A DNA stretch of 64,000 nucleotides from Gemmatimonadota bacterium. Lineage in GTDB: Bacteria > Gemmatimonadota > Gemmatimonadetes > Longimicrobiales > Gaopeijiaceae. A program made the position numbers and the translations under genes. The stretch's first letter is position 1. Each line of letters starts with the position of its first letter. Positions 63,079 to 64,000 of this stretch are shown one piece after another. The stretch is taken from contig JAUIEJ010000004.1 in NCBI GenBank assembly GCA_030428885.1, positions 310,001 through 374,000 of the forward strand, written 5' to 3'. The notes below the pieces were generated by a model. The model did not search any database and was not told the DNA's origin. It was given only the letters and a program-made list of their open reading frames with translations.

Positions 63079-63837
63079 TCACGCCGCGTCCCCCTCGGGC
63101 GCGTTCCACCAGCGGCCTCCCCGATACCGGAACAGGGTGCGGAGCGCCCGCATGGCCTTGAAGCGGGAGGGGCGGGCGAGGAGGGCGTAGCGCACCGCCA
63201 GGGGCGTCTCCTCCACCCGGCGGGCGTGGGGCGTCATGCGGGAGAGGAGCTCCAGGTTGGCGGCCCACGGCTCGTCGGATGCGCAGAGGGGCGTGTCGTC
63301 GTCCCGGAGCGCCTTCTTGGCCACGATGAGGCGGTACGCCCGGAAGCCGCAGAGGGGATCGCCCACCGGCGCGTCCCGATGAGCGCGGCCCAGGACCCAG
63401 GGGGCGGCCCGCCGGGCCCAGCGGAGGGAGCGGGGCGTGGGCTCGTCCAGGTCGGCCCGGGTGCCGGCCACGATGTCGGCTCCTCCCTCGATGGTCTTGA
63501 CCAGGTCCACCACGAATCCGGGATCCTCCGTGAAGTCGGCCTGGAGTACCACCGCCGCGTCGCGCTTCGGGTAGGGGGTGCGCTCCACCGCCTCCCGGAG
63601 CAGGCGATCCACGGCCCGCCCGTATCCCAGGCGTTCGTCGGAGGTGAGGATCGTCAGGGGCAACACCGTGCGATACCGCTCCAGCACGGCCCGGGTGTCG
63701 TCGGTGGACGCGTCGTCCAGCACGACCAGCTGGAAGTCCCGGCGGAACTCGGGATCGGTGAGGATCTTCCGGAGCTTCCACATGAGGGGACCCACGGTCC
63801 GGGCCTCGTCGTGCACCGGGAGGCAGATGTAGATCAC
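63079..63837 (-). CDS. Glycosyltransferase family 2
   Basis: Product of 252 residues from a GTG. GT-A fold: YICLPVHDEARTVGPLMWKL, LVVLDDASTDDTRAVL (nucleotide-binding DD), AVVLQADFTEDP (in place of DxD), and acceptor-side GDPLCGFRAYR. Similar to dolichol-phosphate-mannose-synthase-like transferases without a TM tail. Lies 15 bp upstream of the ICMT-like gene, probably one transcript with the LpxL-like gene. Confidence 0.9.
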   Translation of the reverse strand: MIYICLPVHDEARTVGPLMWKLRKILTDPEFRRDFQLVVLDDASTDDTRAVLERYRTVLPLTILTSDERLGYGRAVDRLLREAVERTPYPKRDAAVVLQADFTEDPGFVVDLVKTIEGGADIVAGTRADLDEPTPRSLRWARRAAPWVLGRAHRDAPVGDPLCGFRAYRLIVAKKALRDDDTPLCASDEPWAANLELLSRMTPHARRVEETPLAVRYALLARPSRFKAMRALRTLFRYRGGRWWNAPEGDAA

Positions 63838-63879
63838 GGGCGCATCGCGGTCGAAGTCGAATGAAAGAGATTCATGGGG

Positions 63880-64000
63880 CTACCCTTCAAGGCCCCCCGG
63901 CGTTTCCGGAGGGCGGGTCTTCCACCGTTTGTGCTGCCAGAAGTACTGCTCGGGGGCGACCCGCACCCACCGCTCCAGCGCCGCCACCCACGCCTCGGTG
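63880..64000 (-). CDS. C-terminus of LpxL/HtrB-like lipid A acyltransferase, partial
   Basis: Only the last 39 codons are in the window. They end with WVAALERWVRVAPEQYFWQHKRWKTRP, which matches the conserved tail of lipid A late acyltransferases. It is upstream of the GT2 gene on the same strand (42 bp to the GT2 start). The call rests on this short but characteristic motif. Confidence 0.78.
   Translation of the reverse strand, partial: TEAWVAALERWVRVAPEQYFWQHKRWKTRPPETPGGLEG

Overview
The window is about 70% G+C, coding-dense, and looks like the chromosome of a Gemmatimonadota-type diderm bacterium. That assignment is an inference from gene content: an orphan duplicated ABC permease paired with PadR, several secreted S9, DUF885, M1 and S8 peptidases, many small lipoproteins, and genes for a lipopolysaccharide-like outer membrane. 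GTG starts and ATGA, GTGA or TGATG overlaps between neighbouring genes are frequent. I saw no tRNA, rRNA, CRISPR array or insertion sequence.

Layout. 1-9.5 kb: a secreted protein cut by the edge, an MscS-like channel, an S9 peptidase with two small coupled genes, an amidohydrolase lipoprotein, a beta-propeller protein and a DUF885 peptidase. 9.6-12.7 kb: ADOP permease plus PadR, with an operator-like palindrome inside the padR promoter. 12.8-25.8 kb: an S8 protease lipoprotein, a MOP-superfamily transporter, a second S9 peptidase coupled to a voltage-sensor K+ channel and a propeller protein, a cytochrome lipoprotein, and a hybrid histidine kinase. 25.9-31.7 kb: type III glutamine synthetase, an Arch_ATPase/DUF234-like protein, MscS, DUF3224 and PepSY proteins. 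31.7-36.9 kb: recF-dciA-gyrB, with a 575-residue intein in GyrB. 37-42.3 kb: a lipoprotein, then M1 peptidase/DUF6702 and enoyl-CoA hydratase/HupE pairs, and ssb. 42.3-45.8 kb: an unrecognised locus in which three proteins share a new domain, two of them carrying a second shared domain in reversed order. 45.8-57.4 kb: glpD, a ZIP transporter, rpsU with a clear promoter and terminator, and a long minus-strand run including 3-hydroxyacyl-CoA dehydrogenase, thiolase, a leuB-like dehydrogenase, a degenerate cupredoxin and zinc-ribbon proteins. 57.5-64 kb: an orphan HyuB subunit, then an envelope cluster (GT9, Kdo/heptose-kinase-like protein, GT9, isoprenylcysteine-methyltransferase-like protein, GT2, and the end of an LpxL-like acyltransferase).

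How the genes work together. The secreted peptidases with transporters and lipoproteins suggest a protein-scavenging heterotroph. The thiolase, hydroxyacyl-CoA dehydrogenase and enoyl-CoA hydratase fit fatty-acid or hydroxybutyrate metabolism. The GT9-kinase-GT9 set implies a phosphorylated core oligosaccharide on a lipid A-like anchor.

The two items most worth a second look are the GyrB intein (Ser1, LAGLIDADG endonuclease, embedded XRE-like helix-turn-helix, inserted immediately before the TOPRIM DxD motif) and the domain-permuted family at 42.3-45.8 kb, whose divergent promoters appear to share one 10-bp inverted repeat.
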